The translations under genes were made by a program, and so were the position numbers. A stretch of 64,000 bases of DNA. Origin: Waterburya sp038259125. GTDB lineage: Bacteria > Cyanobacteriota > Cyanobacteriia > Cyanobacteriales > Xenococcaceae. The notes below the pieces were generated by a model, which saw only the letters and a program-made list of their open reading frames with translations, was not told where the DNA came from and did no database searches. Below, piece by piece: positions 33,301 through 41,952 of the stretch. Within the stretch, counting starts at the first letter, position 1; the number at the start of each line of letters is the position of its first letter. The stretch spans positions 29,761 to 93,760 of the forward strand of contig JBBSPC010000002.1 of the NCBI GenBank assembly GCA_038259125.1, given 5' to 3'.

Positions 33301-35153
33301 AAGAAACAAAAAAACGTTTACGTAAAACACAATTGACCGCAACCGCTTTAAGCATTTTAGGAATAGCTGCTATTGCCTTTGGCGTTAGTGCCTATCGTCA
33401 GAAACTAATTACCCAAATTGAAAATATTGATAGTTTAAATTCCGTTGCCGAAGCGCAATTATTATCCAATCAACAGTTGGAGTCTTTAACTACTAGTATT
33501 AAAGCAGGAAAACAATTTAAGCAAATAAATAACTTAGGTAAGGCTTTAGTTGGTGAAGATAACTGGCAAGAAACCAAGACTAAAACTACTGCTACTTTAC
33601 AACAGTCTATTTATGGCACTCAAGAACTAAATCGCCTTGAAGGTTATAGTCAAGCAGTAAATGCAGTTACTGTAAGTGATAATGGCAAATTAATTGCTAC
33701 TGTAAGTGATGATAAAAGTGTTGAAGTTTGGAATAAAAAGGGTAAATTGCTTAAGACTTTTACCAAAGAAGAAGCGCAAGCAAATCTTGCTTTTTGGAGT
33801 CGAAATAAGATTTATAATCCTAGTTTAGAACCAAATAATATATCTACTAATAATAGTGATTATTTAGTTAGCATTAGAGATGAAACAATAGTTGAGCTTA
33901 GGTCAAAATCTGATAACCAACTGATTACCTCTTACTCTCATCAAGCACCAGTCAATAGTGTCAGTATTAGTCCAGACGATAAATTAATAGCAACCGCAAC
34001 TATTGATGGAAAAATTGATATCTGGAGTAAAGAGGGGATTTTACAACAGACTTTAAATGGACATATCGGAAAAGTTTTAAATATTAAATTTATTCCTAGT
34101 AAAGAAAAAAATAGCTATAGACTAATCTCAACTGGTGTTGATAAAACCGTTAGAATTTGGCAGATTTTTAATCGTTACGGAAACAAAAAAGAGATAATAT
34201 ATAGCGTTGCAACATCTCCAAATTCTGATAATTATGCTGCTGCAAATGGAGATGGTGAAATTGAAATTTGGCGCAGAAATTCAGATGGTACACAAAAAGT
34301 AATCCGTATTTTTAAGGGATCTAAAAATACTATTTCGCAAATTAAATATAGTCCTGATGGCAAGTTAATTGCTGCTGCTGGTTGGGATAAAATAATTAAA
34401 CTTTGGGATGCTGAAAATGGTAAGTTAATTGATATCTTAAAAGGACACAAAGACGGAGTAAATAGTATTGCTTTTAGTCCTGATGGTCAGACTTTGGTTT
34501 CTGGTAGTGAGGATAAAACTATCAAGATTTGGAACATAATCAATAAACCCAAACTAATTAAAACTCTAACAGGACATACTGATAGTATTAAAGCAGTTGC
34601 TGTTAGTCCTGACGGCAAATTAATTGCTTCGGCTGGTTATGATAACACTATTAAACTGTGGTCGATCGCAGGGGAATTATTACAAACTATCAATGCACAC
34701 AAGCTAGCTATTGCTTCTTTAGCATTTACCCCTGACAGTAAAACTCTAGCCTCTGCAAGCTGGGACAATACAGTGAAACTTTGGTCAATCAAAGATGCAG
34801 GAAAAACTAGTGAGTTACTACATACTTTAACGGGACATCAAGACGGGGTAACTACAATTAGCTTTGATACCGATGGTACAGTACTAGCTTCTGGAAGTGG
34901 CGATCGCAATATTAAACTCTGGAATACCAAAACAGGCGAGTTAATTAAAACTCTGCGAGGACATACTAGTCAAATAAACAGCCTGGCTTTTAGTAACGAC
35001 GATCAAGCGATTGTTAGTGGCGAAGAACAACAGGGATTATTCTGGTGGAATTTAGACTTAGATAATCTTTTGACTCAAGGATGCGATCACCTTTCTGATT
35101 ATCTGGCTACTAATCCTAATATTAAACCAAGTGACAAGAAGCTTTGTCAATAA
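30339..35153 (+). CDS. caspase-like / nSTAND ATPase / WD40 protein
   Basis: 1604 aa in one frame. Order: caspase (C14) domain about 15-270 with catalytic His102 in S-G-H-G and Cys153 in D-A-C-H-S-G-G; a second region about 300-510 that looks like a catalytically dead copy; from 522 a novel-STAND NTPase opening C-P-Y-M-G-L-K-A-F with Walker A G-A-S-G-S-G-K-S-S (564-572) and Walker B V-L-L-V-I-D-Q-F-E-E-L (651-661); a membrane span near 1000-1018; and WD40 repeats from about 1095 to the end. By analogy with STAND proteins the propeller senses a ligand, the ATPase oligomerises and the protease acts, giving cell suicide or phage defence. It stands alone between convergent-facing genes. Confidence 0.92.
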   Translation: MCPRVKSRPSSKTAAKLWVLLIGVNRYQDQKNLPSLQYSALDCQGLGEALTEATASFSAKEVIIHHDFISQRPCVADVQQSISHIINAAQAEDTILFYFSGHGILEASSQQVVLCLADTNTEKLLTTGLPLNTLLKQLSNCAASQQLVWLDACHSGGMTLRGTSKISLPNSSTRLVEVLRHKAAESKGFYALLSCDQSQQSWEFPELGHGVFTYYLMRGLRGEAADSQGIIEADALYQYVYHQTLRYIDKTNQQIRLINQQKSNRGESRLQSEFPFQTPKRIVEGFGKVVLGKRSPVNLEINPRQALVVDGGFKANSTTLALSQILQNAGDFKLRYFPQTNESWSWVKNAIATCLDARAKTQGKEKINTALLYLRGEISTTATGESWLVLQNDIRLSRSWLRKVLKDSRVNQQIVILDCPGENSLVDWVEDLQLEESRGQCLIAANSPLGNSQQFAEALLETLQNADPDAELTIAALIGQLQLSLAGTGIVTQVWLSGTQGVIDILTAKKGINEHQQSLDLGICPYMGLKAFGEDTAEYFYGREALVQKMLNQINHKLTMAVVGASGSGKSSAVQAGLMAQLRQGKQIPGSDRWWLGCFRPGSQPVQTLAKLLTDSRGKESQAQQLQIEGLLYQGVEGFVCWLRTRIEPMVLLVIDQFEELFTLAAERERQKFIKLILGAVKYAGDRFKLVLTIRVDFVASCLEISELAQILQQNSILVPPYLTEADYRRAIVKPAEQVGLQVESGLVEVLLQDLDRSAGDLPLLQFALQQLWSQRDNGKLTLQAYQELAGIKGALERQAQAVYDNLDPPSQDCARWIFLNLTQLGEGTEDTRRRVAKSDLIVAKYPEALVNRTLRLLTDAKLLVVNLDDGSNLGQSRSQVNPPEDDELFLEAMRQEVTVEVVHEILIRHWSSLRWWLEENRARLRSQRQIEQAAILWQQKDCQDDFLLRGVRLAEAEEIFIQYTDELSDTAKEYVATCIDARLAEQKETKKRLRKTQLTATALSILGIAAIAFGVSAYRQKLITQIENIDSLNSVAEAQLLSNQQLESLTTSIKAGKQFKQINNLGKALVGEDNWQETKTKTTATLQQSIYGTQELNRLEGYSQAVNAVTVSDNGKLIATVSDDKSVEVWNKKGKLLKTFTKEEAQANLAFWSRNKIYNPSLEPNNISTNNSDYLVSIRDETIVELRSKSDNQLITSYSHQAPVNSVSISPDDKLIATATIDGKIDIWSKEGILQQTLNGHIGKVLNIKFIPSKEKNSYRLISTGVDKTVRIWQIFNRYGNKKEIIYSVATSPNSDNYAAANGDGEIEIWRRNSDGTQKVIRIFKGSKNTISQIKYSPDGKLIAAAGWDKIIKLWDAENGKLIDILKGHKDGVNSIAFSPDGQTLVSGSEDKTIKIWNIINKPKLIKTLTGHTDSIKAVAVSPDGKLIASAGYDNTIKLWSIAGELLQTINAHKLAIASLAFTPDSKTLASASWDNTVKLWSIKDAGKTSELLHTLTGHQDGVTTISFDTDGTVLASGSGDRNIKLWNTKTGELIKTLRGHTSQINSLAFSNDDQAIVSGEEQQGLFWWNLDLDNLLTQGCDHLSDYLATNPNIKPSDKKLCQ

Positions 35154-35293
35154 ATATAGCAATACGCATTTATATTAGGACACTTTTTACTTTTTACTTA
35201 CGAGCAACCAAATTTTCTGTCCTAACCAATTAACGTACTGCGATACAAACTACTTTTGATCTATCATGTAAAATCTTAATCCAAATCAAAGTA

Positions 35294-36523
35294 TTAATCG
35301 ATTAACATAACTCTTACTTCCTTTCCTTCACTAATTAACTTTTGACCAACAGGCGCGATCGCCAGACCATTAGTTTGTGCCAGATTGATTAAGTTACCCG
35401 AACTATGGCTACCACCAGCTAAAGCAAATTCATATTTGCCATCTACTAAATGTAATTGTCCCCAGAGATAGGTTTCTCGTTTACCAGCAGCTTTCAAATC
35501 GTGACGGGTAATAGCGTTAACAAACTTCGGTTGATAATTATTTTGTCCTGATAGTTTTTTTAGTGCAGGTAGAACAAAACGCCAGCAGCTAACCAATGCC
35601 GAGACAGGATTACCTGGAATGCCAAAATAGAGACAGTTGTTATCATTAAAGGTAGCTACAGTTAGAGGTTTACCTGGTTTAACCGCCACGCTGCGGATAT
35701 GTAGCGTTCCGCCTAATTCTGCCAAAATACGATCTACATAATCATAATCGCCAACGGATACGCCTCCAGTCGATAAAACTATATCTGCTGATTCTATAGC
35801 TTGAGCGATCGCGCTTTTCAAAACCTCTGGCTGATCTGGCACAATACCTAACTTAACAGGAATCCCTCCATTACCTGCCACAAAGCTTGCTAGGGCATAC
35901 TGATTAGAATCTACAATTTGTCCTGGCTGAAGAGTTTGTTCGGGGGTGACTAGTTCATCTCCAGTAGATAATATTGCTACGCGAGGACGACGATAAACCG
36001 ATAACTTTGTACATTGTGCAGTAGCTAATACGGCAATTTCGGGTGCGCCAATTTTAATTCCCGCTTCTAATATTGGTGTTCCAGCCTGATAAAAAGCTCC
36101 CTTATGTCGCACAAACTCTTCAAGTTCGGGTGCAGCTAAGATAGTAACTTTATCCGCTTCTCTTTGGGTATTTTCTTGAATTACAATGGTATCAGTTCCT
36201 TGAGGCAGCATTGCGCCAGTAAAGATACGCGCAGCCTGTCCTGGCTTAATGTTTACCGTAGGGCGATCGCCCGCAGCAATTTCGGTAACGACATCTAAGT
36301 ATACAGGATTCTTTTCAGCACAAGTTTTCACATCTTCATAACGTACTGCATAACCATCCATTGCCGAATTATCCCAGTGAGGAAAATCTAATTTGCCGAC
36401 AATAGGTTTAGCTATAGTTCTTCCCTGAACATTTTCCAAAGTAACCGTTTCACTATCATATTCAGAACTTAGAACCTGAACTAAATCGAGAATAATACCT
36501 TCAGCTTCTTTAACAGGCAACAT
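35294..36523 (-). CDS. moeA: molybdopterin molybdenumtransferase MoeA
   Basis: 409 aa, full length. MoeA inserts molybdate into adenylated molybdopterin to give the cofactor of nitrate reductase and related enzymes. Recognised: A-G-D-x-P near 86, the P-Q-G-T-D-T-I-V-I-Q segment near 111, the MoCF domain S-T-G-D-E-L near 187 and S-T-G-G-V-S-V-G-D-Y-D near 252, and P-G-N-P-V-S-A near 308. It is divergent from the coiled-coil gene. A short hairpin (36590-36597 with 36622-36629) is in the spacer. Confidence 0.95.
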   Translation of the reverse strand: MLPVKEAEGIILDLVQVLSSEYDSETVTLENVQGRTIAKPIVGKLDFPHWDNSAMDGYAVRYEDVKTCAEKNPVYLDVVTEIAAGDRPTVNIKPGQAARIFTGAMLPQGTDTIVIQENTQREADKVTILAAPELEEFVRHKGAFYQAGTPILEAGIKIGAPEIAVLATAQCTKLSVYRRPRVAILSTGDELVTPEQTLQPGQIVDSNQYALASFVAGNGGIPVKLGIVPDQPEVLKSAIAQAIESADIVLSTGGVSVGDYDYVDRILAELGGTLHIRSVAVKPGKPLTVATFNDNNCLYFGIPGNPVSALVSCWRFVLPALKKLSGQNNYQPKFVNAITRHDLKAAGKRETYLWGQLHLVDGKYEFALAGGSHSSGNLINLAQTNGLAIAPVGQKLISEGKEVRVMLID

Positions 36524-36655
36524 AAAACAATAAAGCTTAGAGTCTCAAAGGACTTGTGTGCATGGAGTCAGCAAAACAATACAATTGAAAGAGGAAGTCT
36601 CCCGACTGGACATCTGTAAAGCTTCCTCTAGTTTAAACTTAAGCAAATTATAGCA

Positions 36656-37018
36656 ATGAGCAACATACAGATAGAATCAGACCTTAAAGAAATCCTTAAC
36701 AAGTTTGAGCAAAAGCTCGATCGTATAGATAACAAGTTTGAGCAAAAGCTCGATCATATCGATAACAAGTTTGAGCAAAAGCTCGATCATATCGATAACA
36801 AGTTTGAGCAGAAGCTAGATCGCATACAAAAAGACGTTACAGATATAAATCTGAGATTAACTAAAGTAGAGACAAAACTAGACGGTACGGTTGAAGATAT
36901 TAAGGAAATTAAAGGCTCACAGAGAGCGCAGATTTGGACATTAATTGGAGTTTTAATTACTGCTGTTGGTGACTTGGTTGTGGCGGTGGGACGTTCTGTG
37001 CTTTCATTTAATCCTTAA
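36656..37018 (+). CDS. hendecad coiled-coil protein with C-terminal membrane span
   Basis: 120 aa. Residues 15-58 are four near-identical 11-residue units (N-K-F-E-Q-K-L-D-x-I-D), an ideal hendecad for a right-handed coiled coil; the DNA shows them as 33-bp tandem repeats. Residues 60-95 continue as a helix, and 98-116 form a hydrophobic membrane segment. It is therefore a small tail-anchored coiled-coil protein, similar in plan to DUF1640-like proteins. Function is unknown. It lies 55 bp before the RDD gene, perhaps in one operon. Confidence 0.7.
   Translation: MSNIQIESDLKEILNKFEQKLDRIDNKFEQKLDHIDNKFEQKLDHIDNKFEQKLDRIQKDVTDINLRLTKVETKLDGTVEDIKEIKGSQRAQIWTLIGVLITAVGDLVVAVGRSVLSFNP
36698..36829 (+). 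repeat. four 33-bp in-frame tandem repeats
   Basis: Units start at 36698, 36731, 36764 and 36797. The first three differ at only a few bases; the fourth is more diverged. Each encodes one 11-residue coiled-coil unit, so copy number can change without breaking the frame. Confidence 0.9.
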
Positions 37019-37073
37019 ATTTCTTTGAGGCATGGGTAGATTATTCTTTATAAAAACAAAACTATCTAAAATC

Positions 37074-37619
37074 ATGTACGACGATTATCGACTTGATAAA
37101 CTAGATTATAGAAAATATCCTAAAGTTCCCATAGATAGACGAGTATGGGCATTTGCGATCGACTTTCTGAGCATTTGGTTTATTAGCTCCTTTTTTGCCT
37201 CGAATCTGTATGTTCAGTGGCTGGTATTTCTACCCCTTTGGTTGATTATGCGAGTGCTAATCGTAGAAAAAAATAAAGGTCAAAGTCTGGGCAAATGGGC
37301 ATTTGATATCAAAGTTATCGATCCGCGCTTTAATCGAGTCCCCGATTTGATGAACTTATGCAAACGAGAGATAATGGTAGGTGTGTTTGCGGCTTTGGCG
37401 ATCGCAGGGTTACAAAATTTTATGAATGGTTTATCTGTATTGCTTCTGCTTAGTCCTTTGGCGATAGATTGCTCCATATCCTTACTAGATGAAGAGGCGA
37501 ATTTAGCTGGGCATGACCGAGTAGCAAAGACTTTTATGGTACAAACAGAAAGAGGTTTTTCCTTAGACCTAAGACTAAAAAAAATATTTGGTCAAATTCA
37601 GCGTAGTATGCGAAAATAG
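37074..37619 (+). CDS. RDD family membrane protein
   Basis: 181 aa from the ATG at 37074 (an upstream in-frame ATG at 37032 adds 14 residues that look unlike the family). R-R-V-W-A-F-A-I-D-F-L near 20-30 is the R-x3-F-x2-D signature, followed by spans at about 30-65 and 100-130. RDD proteins are small membrane proteins, some linked to transport or stress; the role here is unknown. It lies just upstream of the rpmG-rpsR-RNase cluster. Confidence 0.85.
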   Translation: MYDDYRLDKLDYRKYPKVPIDRRVWAFAIDFLSIWFISSFFASNLYVQWLVFLPLWLIMRVLIVEKNKGQSLGKWAFDIKVIDPRFNRVPDLMNLCKREIMVGVFAALAIAGLQNFMNGLSVLLLLSPLAIDCSISLLDEEANLAGHDRVAKTFMVQTERGFSLDLRLKKIFGQIQRSMRK

Positions 37620-37722
37620 TAAGCTGCGTGTCAATACCGCGATTAGAGATGCTTTCTGACCAACGGTCGGTATTAAGTAGACATAAATAATATATAGAAT
37701 AGATAATCCCTGAGCAAAAATC

Positions 37723-37917
37723 ATGGCAAGCAAGAAAGGCGTTCGGATAGTTATTACTTTAGAATGCACTGAGTGTCGCACCAATACCAATAAGCGATCG
37801 CCTGGTGTATCTAGATATACCACAACCAAAAACCGTCGCAACACTACAGGCAGAATGGAATTGAAAAAATTCTGTACTCATTGCAACACCCACACTGTTC
37901 ATAAAGAAATTAAATAG
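37723..37917 (+). CDS. rpmG: ribosomal protein L33
   Basis: 64 aa. Zinc-ribbon type L33 with both Cys pairs: C-T-E-C at 17-20 region and C-T-H-C near 51-54. The sequence V-R-I-V-I-T-L-E-C-T-E-C-R and the N-K-R-S-P-G-V-S-R-Y-T-T-T-K-N-R-R-N-T insertion are typical of cyanobacteria and plastids. First gene of a cluster with rpsR and an RNase II, 53 bp before rpsR. Confidence 0.97.
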   Translation: MASKKGVRIVITLECTECRTNTNKRSPGVSRYTTTKNRRNTTGRMELKKFCTHCNTHTVHKEIK

Positions 37918-37969
37918 CAATCAAGTAATTTCTCAAAACTAGTTCAACTGAATAACTTATTGAATCATC

Positions 37970-38185
37970 ATGGCATATTATCGTAAACGTCTTTCCCCAA
38001 TTAAACCTAGCGATCCTATCGATTATAAGGACATAGAATTACTCCGTAAATTTATCACTGAAAGAGGCAAAATTTTGCCCCGTCGGATCACTGGTTTGAC
38101 TGCACAACAGCAAAGAGATTTAACTGTAGCGGTAAAAAGAGCCAGAGCGATCGCTTTATTACCTTTTGTAAATGCAGAAGGTTAA
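37970..38185 (+). CDS. rpsR: ribosomal protein S18
   Basis: 71 aa. Binds 16S rRNA in the 30S platform next to S6. I-D-Y-K-D-I-E-L-L-R-K-F-I and G-K-I-L-P-R-R-I-T-G-L are the family core. It follows rpmG and precedes the RNase II gene, the gene order seen in many cyanobacteria. Confidence 0.97.
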   Translation: MAYYRKRLSPIKPSDPIDYKDIELLRKFITERGKILPRRITGLTAQQQRDLTVAVKRARAIALLPFVNAEG

Positions 38186-38288
38186 ATAACCCTTGTTTTG
38201 CAGTTTAATGGCGATAAAAAGTCAGCGAAAAGTAAACTAAAGCAAGTAAAATAGAGTTTACTGTCGTAATCAATCAAGTACAAAGCTG

Positions 38289-40304
38289 GTGGAACAAGGA
38301 AAGCTGATTGAATTCAGAGTGCAGGGAGAACGTCGTCTTGCAGTTGCCGAAAGACCAGAAGGAAAAAAGGATTGGATCGTAGTTGACGGGGGGGGACAAT
38401 CTCACAAGATACGTCCCCAAAGAGTCGATTACACCGTAGAGGGGATTCTTTGCCAACCTTCGGAGATCCCCAGCTTTTTGGCAGAAGTTGAATCTTATTT
38501 AGACCCTGATAGTCTAGAGATAGCTTGGGAAATATTAGTCGAAGATAGCAGCACCGTTACTCCACAACAAATGGCGGAACTATTATTTTCAGATCGAAGT
38601 CCAGCACCTTCTTATGCTGCTCACTCTCTTTTGAGTCAAGACAAAATATATTTCAAGCAAAAAGCCGATCGCTACGAACCTAGACCAGAATCTCAGGTTG
38701 AAGAGATTAAGCATCAGCTAGAGGTTCAAGCACAAAAGGAGCGTCAGAAAGAAGAATTTATTACCCATGTCAAAGAAGCTCTAGAAGGAAAAGAAATTGA
38801 ATGGAGTGAAAGCGATCGCCTTCGCCTAGAATCTATTGAAAAACTAGCCCTTCAAGCGGACAATGGCTCTAAAACTGCCCAAGAAATACTTAAAGAAGTT
38901 GGCAAAAATTATGATGCCCAGGGAGCTTTTAAACTATTGGTGGATATAGGATGGTGGAGTGAGCATGAAAATTTGTTTTTGCGTCGCAGTTCTTATCCGA
39001 TAAACTTCTCTAAAAAGGTGCTTGATGTGGTGCAGCCTCGTCTTCAATTAGATCCTGCCGAAGCCGACGACAGTCGTTTAGATTTGACTTATCTTAAAGT
39101 TTGTACCATTGATGATGAAAGCACCACTGAAATTGATGATGGTCTGAGCATCGAATATTTGGATAATGGTACAGCCAAAATTTGGGTTCATATTGCCGAC
39201 CCGACTCGCCTAGTTGAGCCAGAAGATGAACTAGATTTAGAGGCTCGTCGTCGTAGCACTAGCCTTTATCTGCCTACAGGCATGGTTTCTATGTTCCCGA
39301 CGGAGCTAGCAACAGGACCAATGAGCTTGGTAGAAGGACAAGTGTGCTGCGCTCTCAGTTTTGGGGTAGTGCTAGATCAAACAGGAGGAATTCAAGAATA
39401 CGAAATTCATTCGAGTCTAATTAAACCCACTTATCGTCTTACCTACGATGATGTGGATGAGATGTTACAACTAGGAATACAGAATGAACCCGAAATTCCC
39501 GATTTGGCTCAAAAGTCACAGTTAAGAAGAGAATGGCGCAAATCTCAAGGCTCGATTCAAATCAAGATGCCAGAGTCGGTTATTAAAGTCAAAGATAACG
39601 AAGAAGTGACTATTGAACTGATTGATAGCTCTCCCTCGCGCCAGCTAGTTGCGGAAATGATGATCTTAGCAGGTCAAATTGGCGGAAAATATGGAACAGA
39701 GCATAACTTGCCCTTACCCTACAGAGGTCAGCCACAGCCCGAATTACCCTCAGAAGAAGAGCTACTCCAACTTCCCCCTGGACCAACTCGCTTTTGTGCT
39801 TTGCGTAGCTGTATGCCCCGCAGCGAGATGAGTATGTCGCCGATTCGTCATGCTAGTTTAGGTTTAGATAGCTATGTCCAGGTAACGTCGCCGATCCGCC
39901 GTTATACCGATCTTTTGGCGCATTTTCAAATCAAGGCACATTTAAGGGGCGACAAATTGCCTTTTGACCGCGAACAATTACAGGAGATTGTCTACAACGT
40001 TAGCAGTTCATCCTATGAAGCAACTCTGGTAGAACGTCAAACTAACCGTTACTGGGGCTTAGAATACCTTCGACGTAACGCCGAATGCGTGTGGGATGTA
40101 TTAGTTTTGCGCTGGCTAAGAGAAGATGAAAACTTAGGTCTGGTTCTAATTGAAGATCTTGGTATGGAATTGCCCCATCGTTTCGATCGTCCTGTAGCTT
40201 TAGGCGATCGCCTGGAAATGCAGGTGACTCGTGCCGATCCTCAACGAGATGAAGTACGATTTAGAGAGATAACTGAAGCAGAAATTCAGGCAACGTCGTC
40301 TTAA
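38289..40304 (+). CDS. rnb: RNase II/R family exoribonuclease
   Basis: 671 aa, GTG start at 38289. It degrades RNA 3' to 5' and, in plastids, matures rRNA. N-terminal part (1-90) has a small beta-domain; the RNB catalytic domain spans about 265-580 with the Asp-rich site E-I-D-D-G-L-S-I near 280 and the P-R-S-E-M-S...S-P-I-R-R-Y segment near 510-540. A C-terminal S1-like stretch follows (D-L-G-M-E-L-P-H-R-F-D). It is shorter than RNase R of enteric bacteria. It lies 103 bp after rpsR and 22 bp before an ABC permease. Confidence 0.92.
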   Translation: MEQGKLIEFRVQGERRLAVAERPEGKKDWIVVDGGGQSHKIRPQRVDYTVEGILCQPSEIPSFLAEVESYLDPDSLEIAWEILVEDSSTVTPQQMAELLFSDRSPAPSYAAHSLLSQDKIYFKQKADRYEPRPESQVEEIKHQLEVQAQKERQKEEFITHVKEALEGKEIEWSESDRLRLESIEKLALQADNGSKTAQEILKEVGKNYDAQGAFKLLVDIGWWSEHENLFLRRSSYPINFSKKVLDVVQPRLQLDPAEADDSRLDLTYLKVCTIDDESTTEIDDGLSIEYLDNGTAKIWVHIADPTRLVEPEDELDLEARRRSTSLYLPTGMVSMFPTELATGPMSLVEGQVCCALSFGVVLDQTGGIQEYEIHSSLIKPTYRLTYDDVDEMLQLGIQNEPEIPDLAQKSQLRREWRKSQGSIQIKMPESVIKVKDNEEVTIELIDSSPSRQLVAEMMILAGQIGGKYGTEHNLPLPYRGQPQPELPSEEELLQLPPGPTRFCALRSCMPRSEMSMSPIRHASLGLDSYVQVTSPIRRYTDLLAHFQIKAHLRGDKLPFDREQLQEIVYNVSSSSYEATLVERQTNRYWGLEYLRRNAECVWDVLVLRWLREDENLGLVLIEDLGMELPHRFDRPVALGDRLEMQVTRADPQRDEVRFREITEAEIQATSS

Positions 40305-40326
40305 TTTAGGGACTGACTAAGAATGA

Positions 40327-41544
40327 ATGAACATATTTGAAAGCTTGAAGATGGCAACTTCTACTCTGGTTGCCAATAAAATGCGTAGTAGTTTGACCAT
40401 GTTGGGTATTATTATCGGCAACGCTTCGGTAATTGCCATGGTGGGAGTAGGACAAGGAGCAAAAAATCTAGCTTCAGAACAGTTTGAATCCCTCGGTCCT
40501 AACGTTCTGTTTGTTGCCCCAGGATCGCAAGAAGACAGACGCACTACCTTTAGCCAACCAAAAACTCTAGTTTGGGATGATGCGATCGCGATCGCCGACC
40601 AAGTACCTAGCGTTAAAGAAGTTGCTCCTCAAATTAGTGCCAGTAGCCTAATTACCTATCGTAATCGCAATAGCAGCGAACAGGTAATAGGCACTACCCC
40701 TGAATATTTGACAGTCAGAAGTTTTGAGGTAGATCGGGGCAGATTTTTTAATGATGAAGATGTCAAGCGCAATCAGCGAGTAGTGGTTTTAGGTTCAGAA
40801 ATAGCCGAGAGGTTCTTTCCCCAACAAAATCCTTTAGGTAAGAAGATTAGAGTCAAAAACATTAATCTGGAGGTGATTGGAGTCTTAGAAGCCAAGGGAG
40901 CTTTTTTGGGCAGCAATCAAGATCGCACCGTATATCTTCCTCTAACCACGATGGCGAGTCAAATTGTCGGCGATACTTCTCCCTATGGGACTCAGGTAAG
41001 TGTTATTTCCATTGCTGCTAAGGATGAAGATAGTATTCGTGCTGCCCAGCTACAAATTGAAAATCTCTTGCGCTTGCGCCACAAAATTACTGGTCAAGAT
41101 GATTTTAGCGTCAATACTCAAAAAGACGTATTACAGATTGTGGATACAATTACCAGTGGTTTAACCGTTTTGCTCGCTGCGACTGCCGGTATCTCTTTAT
41201 TGGTCGGTGGCATTGGGGTAATGAATATTATGCTAGTAGCAGTAACGGAAAGGACAAAAGAAATTGGCTTGCGTAAAGCGGTCGGTGCCAAGGAAGGAGA
41301 TATCTTGTGGCAGTTTTTAATTGAAGCAACAATTCTTTCGGCAGCTGGAGGCGCGATCGGTACTGTAGTTGGTGTTACAGGAATTGTTTTGGTAGGTACA
41401 TTTTCTCCCCTGGCACCAACTATTTCTCCAGTAGCTATTTTACTTGCGGTAGGAGTTTCGGGAATAATTGGTCTTTCTTTTGGAGTTTTTCCTGCTAAAG
41501 CAGCAGCCAAGCTCGATCCTATAGTTGCTTTAAGAAGTATTTAA
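40327..41544 (+). CDS. MacB/FtsX-type ABC transporter permease
   Basis: 405 aa. An N-terminal span (about 18-40, R-S-S-L-T-M-L-G-I-I-I-G), a long external MacB core domain (about 45-250) and three C-terminal spans (about 275-400, with V-T-E-R-T-K-E-I-G-L-R-K-A-V-G-A) give the FtsX fold. Such permeases form mechanotransmission pumps with a separate ATPase and a membrane-fusion protein; neither partner is next to it. It begins 22 bp after the RNase gene and may be read through from it. Cargo is unknown. Confidence 0.92.
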   Translation: MNIFESLKMATSTLVANKMRSSLTMLGIIIGNASVIAMVGVGQGAKNLASEQFESLGPNVLFVAPGSQEDRRTTFSQPKTLVWDDAIAIADQVPSVKEVAPQISASSLITYRNRNSSEQVIGTTPEYLTVRSFEVDRGRFFNDEDVKRNQRVVVLGSEIAERFFPQQNPLGKKIRVKNINLEVIGVLEAKGAFLGSNQDRTVYLPLTTMASQIVGDTSPYGTQVSVISIAAKDEDSIRAAQLQIENLLRLRHKITGQDDFSVNTQKDVLQIVDTITSGLTVLLAATAGISLLVGGIGVMNIMLVAVTERTKEIGLRKAVGAKEGDILWQFLIEATILSAAGGAIGTVVGVTGIVLVGTFSPLAPTISPVAILLAVGVSGIIGLSFGVFPAKAAAKLDPIVALRSI

Positions 41545-41659
41545 AGAATTTTTAGGTAATAGGTAAGTAGGCAAGCCGAATTAAACATAAAACCAAAAAC
41601 AAGATAGATTTTGATGGCGATTAGCGATCTCTCTCTCTAATTCCCTACCAAATCATCTT

Positions 41660-41836
41660 CTAATTAATTTGACGAGCGGAAATGCTCTCGGTCAGAGATC
41701 TGGCTGTGACTAATCCCTTGCCTCCACGCTCGTGTTGACTCACCTGCTTAATAGGTCGATCATCTACTACTAAGCATATAAATGTAAAATCATTTGCTTT
41801 TCCTGATACTTGATCGAATATGCTATTTTCGCTCAA
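41660..41836 (-). CDS. possible 58-aa gene not longer than 60 codons, unknown
   Basis: An open minus-strand frame ending TAG at 41660 reads as ordinary protein sequence, including F-T-F-I-C-L-V-V-D-D-R-P-I-K-Q-V, then Q-H-E-R-G-G-K-G-L-V-T-A-R-S-L. The frame is open upstream to about 41886 and contains no ATG; TTG at 41836 gives 58 aa. No ribosome site is clear, so it could be the end of a decayed gene. The rest of the gap 41545-41952 shows no gene. I do not recognise the family. Confidence 0.4.
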   Translation of the reverse strand: MSENSIFDQVSGKANDFTFICLVVDDRPIKQVSQHERGGKGLVTARSLTESISARQIN

Positions 41837-41952
41837 ATTAGTATTTTTTAAGTCAATGTAATTTAAAATACTATTTCAAGATAGAATTTTTATTTAAAAT
41901 CAGGAAAGATTCTCTTTCCTGCTAAAGCTGCATTTAGCTAACCAAAGAATCA

